Of a stretch of DNA of 64,000 nt, positions 27,002-35,795 are shown piece by piece; the stretch's first letter is position 1; each line of letters begins with the position of its first letter. Source of the stretch: a bacterium (GTDB lineage: Bacteria; KSB1; UBA2214); the NCBI GenBank assembly GCA_029560815.1, contig JAKQKF010000046.1:1-64000 (forward strand). The letters run 5' to 3'. Made by a program: the position numbers and the translations under genes. The notes below the pieces were generated by a model. It searched no databases, was not told the DNA's origin, and saw only the letters and a list, made by a program, of their open reading frames with translations.

Positions 27002-28366
27002 ATGGAAAACGCCGTGAAAATCCTCATCGTTGACGACGAAGAGCTTTTACGCGAGGGCTGCCGGCGGCTGCTGGATATGTCCGGTTATGACGTCAAGACT
27101 GCTGGAGAGGCCGAATCGGGCCTGCGACTGGCTGCCGCTGAGGTCTTTGAGATCGCCTTTGTCGACTTCCGCATGCCGGGGATGAGCGGGATCGATTTTA
27201 TCCGCAGGATGCAGGAGATCAGCCCGTCAACCGATGTGGTGATGATGACCGGCTATGCGAGCATTGAAATGGCGGTGGAGGCGATGAAGAACGGTGCGCG
27301 TGACTATGTCGCCAAACCTTTTGAAGCGGAACAGATCCTCGAGATCGTCCGCAAACTCTTGCAGCACCGCCAGGCTCCCAAAGTTGCCGACTCCGCAGGA
27401 TTCGCCTTTACATTTAACGACCGGCCGATGCAGATCATCGGCGCGGGCAGCCGCATGCAGGAACTTTACGCCCTCATCCGTAAAGTCGCTCCCACCGACA
27501 GCACCGTTCTTGTCCAGGGGGAGAGCGGCACCGGCAAGGAACTTGTCGCCAAAGCCGTCCATGCCTTCAGTCCACGCAAGCACAAACCCTTTTTCGCGAT
27601 GGATTGCGGATCACTGGTCGAATCACTTTTTGAAAGTGAACTCTTCGGGCATGTTAGAGGCTCCTTCACCGGCGCCACCGCCACCAAACATGGCGCTTTT
27701 GAGCTCGCCCAGGGCGGCACCTTTTTTTTTGATGAGATCGGCAATATCTCTCTCAACGTCCAGGCCAAGATCTTGCGCGCCATCCAGGAACGGGAGATCC
27801 GCAGAGTCGGCTCCTCTCAGACCATTCCTGTGGATGTCCGCGTTATCGCTGCGACCAACCTCGACCTCAAAGACGCAGTGAGCGGGGGACAGTTTCGCGA
27901 AGATCTCTACTACCGCATCAGCGTCATTCCAATTGTGCTACCTCCTCTACGCGAAAGGCTTGAAGATATCGAGCTTTTGATGGATCACTTCATCCAAAAG
28001 CATAACAAACGGCGCCGCCACAATCCCATCGGCAAGGTCGCTGAACCCGTCCGCGAACTGTTTCAACGCTACTCCTGGCCCGGCAATATCAGGGAGCTGG
28101 AAAACATGATCGAACGGGCCGCCGTCATCGAGGAGAGCTCCGAACTCACCCTGCAGAGTCTTCCCCCGCATATCCAGTTCTTCAACGAGCGGGCAGGCGA
28201 AAAAAACTCCGGCGCTCCCCTCTCCCTGGCGGAGGTTGAAAAAGAACATATCCATAAAATCCTTCAGGAAGAGGAGTACAATATCAGCCGGGCCGCCCGA
28301 TGCCTCGGCATCGACCGCAAGACCCTCTATGACAAGATCCGCCGCTACGGACTCTCCCTGCCCTGA
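27002..28366 (+). CDS. Sigma-54-dependent response regulator (NtrC family)
   Basis: 454 residues: receiver (Asp55 in FVDFRMPG), AAA+ activator domain with GESGTGKE, the sigma-54 loop GSFTGA (Ser replacing the usual Ala) and FFDEIGNISL, and a Fis-type helix-turn-helix (NISRAARCLGIDRKTLYDKI). No kinase lies directly beside it; the kinases in the hydrogenase island just downstream are candidate partners. A 20-bp dyad at 28545-28564 and a -24/-12-like element at 28654-28668 lie between it and that island. Confidence 0.95.
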   Translation: MENAVKILIVDDEELLREGCRRLLDMSGYDVKTAGEAESGLRLAAAEVFEIAFVDFRMPGMSGIDFIRRMQEISPSTDVVMMTGYASIEMAVEAMKNGARDYVAKPFEAEQILEIVRKLLQHRQAPKVADSAGFAFTFNDRPMQIIGAGSRMQELYALIRKVAPTDSTVLVQGESGTGKELVAKAVHAFSPRKHKPFFAMDCGSLVESLFESELFGHVRGSFTGATATKHGAFELAQGGTFFFDEIGNISLNVQAKILRAIQEREIRRVGSSQTIPVDVRVIAATNLDLKDAVSGGQFREDLYYRISVIPIVLPPLRERLEDIELLMDHFIQKHNKRRRHNPIGKVAEPVRELFQRYSWPGNIRELENMIERAAVIEESSELTLQSLPPHIQFFNERAGEKNSGAPLSLAEVEKEHIHKILQEEEYNISRAARCLGIDRKTLYDKIRRYGLSLP

Positions 28367-28544
28367 TCTCACACTCATACCGTCTCTCCTAATGCCTGGT
28401 GCTTCTCTGGAGGAAAAGGCTCCGCAGCCGACTACCCTGACGGAATTTCTTTCACAAGCCCCACTCGCAGCCTATCGTCCAGGGCCTGTAACGCCTCGGC
28501 CGGCTTTTTTAACTGTGCTTAGTGTGGAGTTTCGCCACATATGA

Positions 28545-28564
28545 TTCTATCAATTATGATAGAA
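28545..28564. promoter_or_regulatory. Perfect 20-bp dyad, candidate activator site
   Basis: TTCTATCA-ATTA-TGATAGAA is perfectly symmetric and lies about 90 bases upstream of the -24/-12-like element, a normal position for an NtrC-type enhancer. A half-site-like ATTCTATCG recurs at 28627-28635. Confidence 0.55.
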
Positions 28565-28653
28565 CTTGTGCTATTTCGTACAGCTGAATTTACTTCGGTA
28601 CTGTAATTCAATAATAATCAATGTAATATTCTATCGCTCCGAATCCCGGTTTG

Positions 28654-28668
28654 TGGCATGCTATTTGA
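28654..28668 (+). promoter_or_regulatory. Sigma-54-like promoter element with non-consensus -12
   Basis: TGGCATG-CTAT-TTGA matches TGGCACG-N4-TTGC at the -24 box and spacing, but the -12 reads TTGA rather than TTGC. It would drive the degenerate receiver gene and HydCBA set 1. Confidence 0.4.
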
Positions 28669-28707
28669 CCTGTTGAGCGCAAAGGAACTATCATTCGGCT
28701 TGATGTC

Positions 28708-29082
28708 ATGAATTGTCTCATCGTCGCAAATCCACACAAGAGCATTACGCAGGAGCTGGACCACTTTCTCCGCACCAATGCAATCGCCACATTTATGGTC
28801 GAGGACGCCGTCAAGGCCCTCGAACAGGTGCAGCGCCAGCATTTCGACCTCATCGTCCTTGACGCCCGGACCCATGGTCTGAAAATCGACCAAGCCATCC
28901 GGCTCCTCAAGGGGTGTGATCCCTCGATGCGCATTATCGTGCGGACAGAGGAGAATACGCGCAGCCTCGAGGGCAAGGTCCGCCGGGAACAAGTTTTTTA
29001 TTACCATGTGGATTCACTCGGCATGCAAGATCTGCAACTGGCCGTCACTGCGGCGCTGGGCATCGATACTCTCAAACACTAA
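28708..29082 (+). CDS. Degenerate receiver-domain protein
   Basis: 124 residues with the beta/alpha pattern of a CheY-like receiver and a preserved acceptor (Asp52 in LIVLDARTHG). The N-terminal acidic pair that binds Mg is replaced (LIVANPHKS). The Thr and Lys switch residues are also unclear. It may bind partners without phosphorylation. No good ribosome site directly before the ATG (AAAGGA is 21 bases away). It precedes the hydrogenase gamma-subunit gene by 31 bases. Confidence 0.7.
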   Translation: MNCLIVANPHKSITQELDHFLRTNAIATFMVEDAVKALEQVQRQHFDLIVLDARTHGLKIDQAIRLLKGCDPSMRIIVRTEENTRSLEGKVRREQVFYYHVDSLGMQDLQLAVTAALGIDTLKH

Positions 29083-29113
29083 ATCAACAAAAGTCATATC
29101 GCAAGAGGACAGC

Positions 29114-29578
29114 ATGGAAATTCAAGAGGTCTACGCAAAGTATCCCCAAAATGATCCCTCGATCCTCATTCCGATCCTCCAGGATATTCAGGAGGTAAGC
29201 GGCTATCTCTCCGAGGACGATCTGGAGCACGTCGCCGAACACACCAGGCTGCCAGTCAGCCGTGTTTATGGGGTGGCGACCTTTTACAACCAGTTCCGTC
29301 TGCGGCCGCTGGGCAAGCACGTCATTCGCGTCTGCCGCGGCACGGCCTGCCATGTCAAGGGATCATTTGATATTCTGACCACACTCGAAAATGAACTGGG
29401 TATCAAGGCCGGTCAGACCAGCAAAGACCTCCAGTTTTCAATCGAAACTGTTGCCTGCATCGGCGCCTGCAGCATTGCCCCGGTGATCACCATCGATGAC
29501 GAATTTCACGGCGGACTGACGGTCAAGGCTGTGCAAAAGTTGATTGCTTCAATGAAAAAGACTACTAATGAAGAATGA
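29114..29578 (+). CDS. hydC: NuoE-like [2Fe-2S] subunit of [FeFe]-hydrogenase (HydC), set 1
   Basis: 154 residues. Thioredoxin-like [2Fe-2S] fold with four ligand cysteines in CRGTACH and CIGACSIAP, plus the family signature VYGVATFYNQF. It is the NuoE/HydC subunit that passes electrons between the flavin-bearing subunit and the hydrogenase catalytic subunit. AGAGGA lies 5 bases before the ATG. It overlaps or abuts the HydB gene, so coupled translation is likely. Confidence 0.93.
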   Translation: MEIQEVYAKYPQNDPSILIPILQDIQEVSGYLSEDDLEHVAEHTRLPVSRVYGVATFYNQFRLRPLGKHVIRVCRGTACHVKGSFDILTTLENELGIKAGQTSKDLQFSIETVACIGACSIAPVITIDDEFHGGLTVKAVQKLIASMKKTTNEE

Positions 29579-29585
29579 GGCTGGT

Positions 29586-31583
29586 ATGAATTCATATGCG
29601 CAGATATTTGCCAACTGCTGGCACACCACTGAAAAACCTTGCGTCCATTACATAGATTGCATCAACGAAGGACAAAAGTGCCACCAGTCCGCAGAAAGCA
29701 AGAAACAGCTTGACGCCTTTAAATCCGAAATCCTGCTGCAGAACCACAAGGAACCGGTGATCCTCATTGGCATGGGGACCTGCGGCCTCGCCAACGGCGC
29801 CAACCGGGTGCATGCGGCGATCCTGAGTGAACTGGAGAGGCTGAACCTCGAGATCAAGGTCGTGCCTACCGGATGCGTTGGCTACTGCTCCAAAGAGGTG
29901 ATCGTCGACATTAAAATCCCGGGCCGTGCCCGACTCTGTTACTGCAAGGTCAAACCGGAAGATGTCCCCCTGCTCCTGCAAAAAACCCTGGTTGAGAACG
30001 AGGTGGTTGAGGAGAAACTGCTCGGCATCTATGAATCGGCCAACGGCAAGACCGGCTGGAAAGAGCTGCCCTTCCTCAATCAGGTGCCCTTTTTCGCCAA
30101 ACAGAAAAAGCTGGTGCTCGAGAACTGCGGTGTCATTGATCCCGAGAGCATCGACCAGTATCTTGCCCGCGGTGGCTACAGGGGCCTCTCCCGCGCTATC
30201 AGTAAAATGACCCCAGCCGAGGTGGTCAAGGAGATCCTCAAATCGGGTCTGCGCGGCCGTGGCGGCGGCGGTTTTCCGACCGGGAAAAAATGGGAATTCG
30301 CCCTCAATCAGCCCGCTGAACAGAAATATATCGTCTGCAACGCAGACGAGGGCGATCCGGGCGCTTTCATGGACCGTGCCGTGATGGAGAGCGATCCTCA
30401 CCGTGTCATCGAAGGCATGATCATCGGCGCCTATGCCATCGGAGCCAGCGAAGGCTACATCTACTGCCGTGCAGAGTATCCCCTCGCCATCAAGCGGCTG
30501 GAAAAGACCATCGCCGACGCGAAAGCCTATGGCCTGCTCGGACAGAACATCCTCGGCAGCGGCTTTAATCTGAACCTCAAGATCAAAAAAGGCGCCGGTG
30601 CATTTGTCTGCGGCGAAGAAACCGCTCTCCTGCACTCCATCGAAGGCAAGCGCGGTATGCCGCGGCCCCGTCCGCCTTTCCCGGCGGTCTCGGGCCTTTT
30701 CGGCAAACCGACGGTCATCAACAATGTCGAAACCTTCGCCAATGTGCCAAACATCATGCGCGATGGCGCCGACAAGTACGCCGCCATCGGCACCGAGGGC
30801 TCCAAGGGGACCAAGATCTTTGCCCTCTCCGGCAAGATCACCAACACCGGGCTGGTGGAAGTGCCGATGGGCGTGACCCTCCGTGAAGTGGTCTATGATA
30901 TCGGCGCCGGCTGCCCGGATGGTAAAAAATTCAAGGCCGTTCAGATCGGCGGCCCCTCCGGCGGCGCTCTGCCGGAACAGGTCATCGATACCCAGATAGA
31001 TTATGAAAACCTCAAAAAGGTCGGCGCCATGATGGGCTCGGGCGGCCTGGTGGTCATGGATGAAACCACCTGTATGGTTGACGTCGCCAAGTATTTTATG
31101 ACCTTCATCCAGTCCGAATCCTGCGGCAAGTGCATCCCCTGCCGTGAAGGCACCAAGCGGCTGCTGGAGATCCTCGAACGGCTGACCCAGAGCTACCGCA
31201 GCGAAAAGTCTCCGGACGAGGCTTTGCTGCGCTTTCAGGGCATGGTCTACCTGGAGCGCCTCTCAGAGGTGATCCGGGATACCTCCCTCTGCGGGTTGGG
31301 ACAGACTGCGGCCAACCCGGTCATGAGTACCTTGCGCTATTTCCGCGATGAATACGAAGCTCATCTCTACGATCGCAAGTGCCCGGCCGGCAGCTGCCGC
31401 GAGCTGCTCACCTACCATATCGACACCGACAAATGCACCGGCTGCACGGTCTGTGCGCGCAAATGTCCCCAGAACGCCATCCTGGGCGAGAAGGGTAAAG
31501 CCCATTATATCATCGACGAAAAGTGCATCCGCTGTGATCAGTGCCGCGCCAACTGCAAATTCGATGCGATCTTTGTAGAGTAA
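29586..31583 (+). CDS. hydB: NuoF-like flavin subunit of [FeFe]-hydrogenase (HydB), set 1
   Basis: 665 residues. The ATG preceded by GAGG is chosen over an in-frame ATG 18 bases upstream. N-terminal thioredoxin-like [2Fe-2S] domain (MGTCGLA, TGCVGYC), the NuoF core with FMN/NAD motif GRGGGGFPTGKKWEFA and NADEGDPGAF, the [4Fe-4S] motif ESCGKCIPCREGT, and a C-terminal 2x[4Fe-4S] ferredoxin (CTGCTVCARKC, CIRCDQCRANC). It oxidises or reduces NAD(P) and, in bifurcating enzymes, ferredoxin. Complete HydB architecture. Confidence 0.95.
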   Translation: MNSYAQIFANCWHTTEKPCVHYIDCINEGQKCHQSAESKKQLDAFKSEILLQNHKEPVILIGMGTCGLANGANRVHAAILSELERLNLEIKVVPTGCVGYCSKEVIVDIKIPGRARLCYCKVKPEDVPLLLQKTLVENEVVEEKLLGIYESANGKTGWKELPFLNQVPFFAKQKKLVLENCGVIDPESIDQYLARGGYRGLSRAISKMTPAEVVKEILKSGLRGRGGGGFPTGKKWEFALNQPAEQKYIVCNADEGDPGAFMDRAVMESDPHRVIEGMIIGAYAIGASEGYIYCRAEYPLAIKRLEKTIADAKAYGLLGQNILGSGFNLNLKIKKGAGAFVCGEETALLHSIEGKRGMPRPRPPFPAVSGLFGKPTVINNVETFANVPNIMRDGADKYAAIGTEGSKGTKIFALSGKITNTGLVEVPMGVTLREVVYDIGAGCPDGKKFKAVQIGGPSGGALPEQVIDTQIDYENLKKVGAMMGSGGLVVMDETTCMVDVAKYFMTFIQSESCGKCIPCREGTKRLLEILERLTQSYRSEKSPDEALLRFQGMVYLERLSEVIRDTSLCGLGQTAANPVMSTLRYFRDEYEAHLYDRKCPAGSCRELLTYHIDTDKCTGCTVCARKCPQNAILGEKGKAHYIIDEKCIRCDQCRANCKFDAIFVE

Positions 31584-31599
31584 AACCAAGAGGACGATC

Positions 31600-33306
31600 A
31601 TGAAGGTAACGATTAATAATAAAGAGTGCTGGGCTAATCCGGGCGAAACCATCCTCACTGTCGCACAGCGCGAGGGCATCCAGATTCCCACCCTCTGCTA
31701 TCTCAAGGGTTTTAGCCCCACCGGCTCATGCCGGGTTTGCGTGGTCGAGGTCGAGGGACAGCGCAATCTGATTCCCGCTTGCGCCTACCCGGTAACCGAG
31801 GGTATGGTGGTTCTGACCAATTCACCCCGTGTGCGGCGTTCCCGCAAGACCATCGTCGAGCTGCTTATCGCCAACCATCCCCAGGACTGCCTCACCTGCG
31901 TGCGCAATGGCAACTGCGAGCTGCAGGATCTGGCGGCGCAGTACGGCGTTCGCGATGTCCGCTATGCCGGTGAGATTCGCGGCGGCAAGATCGACGTGGC
32001 CAGCCCTTCGATCGAACGCGACCCTGAAAAATGCATCCTCTGCGGCCGCTGCGTGCGCGTTTGCCATGAGGTCCAGAATGTGGGCGCCATCGATTTTGTC
32101 CGCCGCGGCTTCAAGACTGCAGTCGCTCCGGCCATGGACGGCAGCCTCAATGCCATCGCCTGCGTCTTCTGCGGCCAGTGCATCACGGTCTGCCCGGTTG
32201 GCGCACTGCGCGAAAAGAGCAACGAAAAAATCGCCTGGGAGGCGATCAATAATCCCAAAAAGCATGTCGTCGCCCAGATCGCACCGGCCGTACGCGTCGC
32301 CCTCGGCGAGGAGTTCGGCATGGAACCGGGCAGCGTGGTCACTGGCAAGATTGTCGCCGCCCTGCGCCGGCTCGGGGTGGACCGGGTATTCGATACCAAC
32401 TTTGGCGCCGACCTGACCATCATCGAAGAGGCCTCCGAACTGCTGCATCGGGTCAATAACGGCGGCAAGCTGCCGCTGCTGACCTCCTGCAGTCCGGGCT
32501 GGGTCAAGTATATTGAACATTTTTATCCTGATCTGCTCCCGCATGTCTCCTCCTGCAAGTCGCCGCACGAGATGGAGGGGGCGCTGATCAAATCCTACTA
32601 CGCCGAAAAGACCGGCATTCCTGCCAGGGACATCTATGTCATCTCGATCATGCCCTGTATCGCCAAAAAGTTCGAGGCCCAGCGCCCGGAACTGAAAGAG
32701 GAATTCAGCGATGTCGATGCGGTGCTCACTACACGCGAGCTGGCGCGCATGATCAAGAACGCCGGCATCGATTTCACCAAGCTCGCTGACGAACATTTCG
32801 ATGATCCGATGGGCGAGTCGACTGGTGCCGCGGTCATTTTCGGCGCCGCCGGCGGGGTCATGGAAGCTGCTCTGCGCACCGCCCACTTTTTCCTCACCGG
32901 CAAGGAGATGGATAATGTCGAGTTCACGCCGGTGCGTGGTCTGCAGGGAGTAAAGGAGGGCGAGGTCACCATCGCCAACCTGACCATCAAGGTAGCCGCC
33001 GTCAGCGGACTGAAGAATATCGGCACCATCCTTGACAAGATCCGCTCCGGCGAGAACACCTATCACTTCATCGAGGTCATGGCCTGCCCGAACGGCTGCA
33101 TCAATGGCGGCGGCCAGCCCATCAACAGCGACCCGGACCGGGTGCGCAAGCGCATGGAGGCTATCTATGCCATCGATCGCACCTTGCCCAAACGCGCTTC
33201 ACACCAGAATGAAGCGGTGATGCGCCTTTATAAGGAATTCCTCGGCGAGCCCAACGGCCACAAGGCCCATGAACTGCTCCACACCCACTATGTGGAACGC
33301 GCCTAA
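31600..33306 (+). CDS. hydA: Catalytic subunit of NAD-linked [FeFe]-hydrogenase (HydA), set 1
   Basis: 568 residues: N-terminal [2Fe-2S] (LCYLKGFSPTGSCRVC), His/Cys [4Fe-4S] (HPQDCLTCVRNGNC), two [4Fe-4S] (CILCGRCVRVC, CVFCGQCITVC), then the H-cluster domain with L1 TSCSPGW, L2 MPCIAKKFE and L3 EVMACPNGCINGGGQP, and the small-subunit-like tail HKAHELLHTHY. These mark an H2-producing or H2-oxidising enzyme working with HydB and HydC. Maturases HydE, HydF and HydG are not in this window. AAGAGGA gives the ribosome site. Confidence 0.96.
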   Translation: MKVTINNKECWANPGETILTVAQREGIQIPTLCYLKGFSPTGSCRVCVVEVEGQRNLIPACAYPVTEGMVVLTNSPRVRRSRKTIVELLIANHPQDCLTCVRNGNCELQDLAAQYGVRDVRYAGEIRGGKIDVASPSIERDPEKCILCGRCVRVCHEVQNVGAIDFVRRGFKTAVAPAMDGSLNAIACVFCGQCITVCPVGALREKSNEKIAWEAINNPKKHVVAQIAPAVRVALGEEFGMEPGSVVTGKIVAALRRLGVDRVFDTNFGADLTIIEEASELLHRVNNGGKLPLLTSCSPGWVKYIEHFYPDLLPHVSSCKSPHEMEGALIKSYYAEKTGIPARDIYVISIMPCIAKKFEAQRPELKEEFSDVDAVLTTRELARMIKNAGIDFTKLADEHFDDPMGESTGAAVIFGAAGGVMEAALRTAHFFLTGKEMDNVEFTPVRGLQGVKEGEVTIANLTIKVAAVSGLKNIGTILDKIRSGENTYHFIEVMACPNGCINGGGQPINSDPDRVRKRMEAIYAIDRTLPKRASHQNEAVMRLYKEFLGEPNGHKAHELLHTHYVERA

Positions 33307-33330
33307 AGAGCCGCCGGAAAGGATGGCTGT

Positions 33331-35382
33331 ATGTCCGTCATATGGACCATAGAGGAACGTTGTAAAAGCTGCTATTCCTGCATCCGCGAGTGCCCCGCCA
33401 AAGCCATCATGGTCGTCAAAGGCCAGGCGAAGGTAGTGGAGGAGCTTTGTCTGGGCTGCGGACATTGCGTCACCGTCTGCACCCAGGGGGCCAAAGCGGT
33501 GAAGAGCGGGGTGGAGGCGGTCGAGCGCTTTCTCAAGAGCGGCCATCCTGTCGTCGCCATGATCGCTCCCTCTTTTCCGGCCGGCCTGCCGGATCTGGAG
33601 GGGGAACAGATTGCCGGGGCCCTGCACAAGGCGGGTTTTCAGCACGTGGTCGAGGTCGCCTACGGTGCGGATCTGATCAATCGTGAATACTACCGTCTGG
33701 TCAACTCCAAACAGACTCTGGACGGCCAGGAGATCGCCCTGCCGCTGATTACCAGCTCCTGTCCGGTTATCTATGAACTGGTCGAACGCACGGCTCCCGA
33801 ACTGGTGCCCAATCTGGCCCCGATAGTCAGCCCCATGGTCGCTATGGGAAGGGTTGTCCGCCGCTGCTATGGCGAAGAGGTCAGGACGGTCTTCATCGGT
33901 CCCTGCACGGCTAAAAAAGTCGAGATGCTCGACCCCGAGGTCTCGGACGCCGTGGACGAGGTGCTCACCTACGCAGAACTGAAGGAACTCTGGAAACGCC
34001 GCGGGATCGACCCCGCCCAGGCTGAGCCGGTCGCCTTTGATCCGCCTCATGCCTATCTCGGACGCCTCTATCCGGTCTCTGGAGGGCTGTTGCGCAGTGC
34101 CGGCCTGCCTTTCGATTTGATGAACAACGAAGTGGTCGTCACCGAAGGCAAACAGCGCGTGCTCAAATTGCTGGAAAGCCTGAAAAACCATCAGGTCAAG
34201 GCGAGTCTGGTTGATATCCTCTTCTGCGAGGGGTGTATCAGCGGGCCTTTCACGGACACCTCGCTGAATTTTTTCACCCGCAAACAAAAGATCGTCGCCT
34301 ATACCGATTCGCTGCGCATGCAGACCAACTATGCGGAATGGAAAAAGGCCATCCTCCAGTATCAGGATGTCGTGATCCACCGCTCCTTCAAACCCGCGGT
34401 CAAGGAAAAACCTGAACCCACGGAGGACGAGATCAGGCTGATCCTCAAGGAGATCAAGAAAGCCATCTCCTCCGACGAACTGAACTGCGGAGCCTGCGGC
34501 TATGAAACCTGCCGCGAATACGCCAAAGCGGTCTTTCAGGGCTTTGCTGAGGAAGAGATGTGTCTTCCTTACGTTATCGAGGAACTGCAGCACACCCAGA
34601 AAGAGCTGCAGGAATCTCTGGGCGATCTGGCAGACGCCCAGGAGCAGCTCATTCAGCATGAGAAACTGGCCTCGATCGGACAGCTGGCAGCCGGGGTTGC
34701 CCATGAGGTCAATAATCCCCTCGGTTCGATCATGCTTTACGCTCATCTCCTCCTGCAACAGTTGAAGGAGGACGACCAGAAGAGCAAGGATTTGCACTTC
34801 ATCATGGATGAAGCCAAGCGGTGTCAAAAGATCGTCGCCGGGCTGCTCAACTTCGCCCGTCAGGGCAAACTCAATTTGCGCAAGGTGACTCTGCAGGAGA
34901 TCCTCGACAAGCTCATCTCTGTCGCCTTCAATCAGCCGCTTTTTCAGATGACCCATGTTGTCGCCAGGCTTGACCCTGATCTTCCTCTCATCGAGGTCGA
35001 TTTTGATCAGATTTATCAGGTTTTTCTCAACCTGGCGGTCAACGCCGCTGAAGCCATGCCTGAGGGAGGCACACTGACCATCCAGGCCACAGTCACAGCC
35101 GACGGGCAGCAAATGCGCATCGCCTTTATCGATACCGGCGGGGGCATCCCGGTTGAAAATATGAACAAACTCTTCACACCTTTCTTCACCACCAAGCAGA
35201 TCGGCAAGGGGACCGGCCTCGGGCTGGCCATCGCCTATGGCATCATTAAAATGCATCGCGGCAGCATCACCGTCAAGAGTGAAGTCGATCATGGATCGAC
35301 ATTCACGGTGGAATTGCCGGTTCAGAATGCAGTCCATGCCGCTGCTTTCGATTTCAAAGCTGTGCAGGAGAGCATGCAATGA
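33331..35382 (+). CDS. Sensory [FeFe]-hydrogenase fused to histidine kinase
   Basis: 683 residues. Two [4Fe-4S] clusters (Cys11/14/17/21 and 40/43/46/50), an H-cluster-like domain (L1 TSSCP about 141-145, L2 GPCTAKKVE near 190, L3 CEGCISGP near 299), a further Fe-S motif C386-x2-C389-x4-C394-x16-C411, a coiled linker, then HisKA (His in GVAHEVNNPLGS) and HATPase_c (DTGGGIPVEN, GTGLGLAIAYG). L3 lacks the GGG(Q)P tail and L1 has Ser before Cys, as in group C/D sensory hydrogenases. It likely converts H2 or redox state into phosphorylation of the CheY protein whose gene overlaps its stop by 4 bases. Confidence 0.93.
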   Translation: MSVIWTIEERCKSCYSCIRECPAKAIMVVKGQAKVVEELCLGCGHCVTVCTQGAKAVKSGVEAVERFLKSGHPVVAMIAPSFPAGLPDLEGEQIAGALHKAGFQHVVEVAYGADLINREYYRLVNSKQTLDGQEIALPLITSSCPVIYELVERTAPELVPNLAPIVSPMVAMGRVVRRCYGEEVRTVFIGPCTAKKVEMLDPEVSDAVDEVLTYAELKELWKRRGIDPAQAEPVAFDPPHAYLGRLYPVSGGLLRSAGLPFDLMNNEVVVTEGKQRVLKLLESLKNHQVKASLVDILFCEGCISGPFTDTSLNFFTRKQKIVAYTDSLRMQTNYAEWKKAILQYQDVVIHRSFKPAVKEKPEPTEDEIRLILKEIKKAISSDELNCGACGYETCREYAKAVFQGFAEEEMCLPYVIEELQHTQKELQESLGDLADAQEQLIQHEKLASIGQLAAGVAHEVNNPLGSIMLYAHLLLQQLKEDDQKSKDLHFIMDEAKRCQKIVAGLLNFARQGKLNLRKVTLQEILDKLISVAFNQPLFQMTHVVARLDPDLPLIEVDFDQIYQVFLNLAVNAAEAMPEGGTLTIQATVTADGQQMRIAFIDTGGGIPVENMNKLFTPFFTTKQIGKGTGLGLAIAYGIIKMHRGSITVKSEVDHGSTFTVELPVQNAVHAAAFDFKAVQESMQ

Positions 35383-35768
35383 GTAAAAAGATTTTACTGA
35401 TCGACGATGACATCGATATCGTCGAACTGAACCGCGCCCTTCTCACCATGGCCGGCTATGAGGTTGTGGCCGCTTTCAGCGGAGCCGAAGGACTGGAAAA
35501 GGTGATCGCGGAACGGCCGGATCTGGTCATTCTGGACGTAATGATGAGCACGGTCGGTGAAGGATTCGAGGTGGCACGGCAGATTCGCAAGCATGAGGCG
35601 ATCCGCCACACCCCCATCCTGATGCTGACCGGTGTAAACCGGGAACATCCCTTCAATCTGCGCATTGGCCCCGATGTCGAGTGGAATCCTGTGGACAGTT
35701 TTATCGAAAAACCTGTCCAGAAGGAACTTCTTCTCGCCAAGGTACACGCCATGCTGCAGGATAAATAA
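35379..35768 (+). CDS. CheY-like single-domain response regulator
   Basis: 129 residues, receiver only: acidic pair DDD at 9-11, acceptor Asp53 (LVILDVMM), Lys near FIEKPVQK. The ATG overlaps the stop of the hydrogenase-kinase gene (ATGA), indicating coupled expression and probable cognate partnership. It has no output domain, so it must act through protein contacts or a phosphorelay. Confidence 0.93.
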   Translation: MSKKILLIDDDIDIVELNRALLTMAGYEVVAAFSGAEGLEKVIAERPDLVILDVMMSTVGEGFEVARQIRKHEAIRHTPILMLTGVNREHPFNLRIGPDVEWNPVDSFIEKPVQKELLLAKVHAMLQDK

Positions 35769-35795
35769 AACCTGACAAAGGAAGATACCAGCGCC

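Larger units (their letters stand above)
28367..28707 (+). other. Gene-free regulatory interval ahead of the hydrogenase island
   Basis: A 341-bp region. A GC patch followed by T6 (28497-28510) may be a weak terminator. TTCTATCA-ATTA-TGATAGAA (28545-28564) is a perfect 20-bp dyad, and ATTCTATCG recurs at 28627-28635. A sigma-54-like element follows at 28654-28668. About 28540-28640 is AT-rich. No gene was recognised. Confidence 0.65.

Noticed and set aside
33199..35379. 726-codon minus-strand frame opposite the sensory hydrogenase-kinase
   Set aside because: Antisense shadow of a gene with complete Fe-S and kinase motifs.
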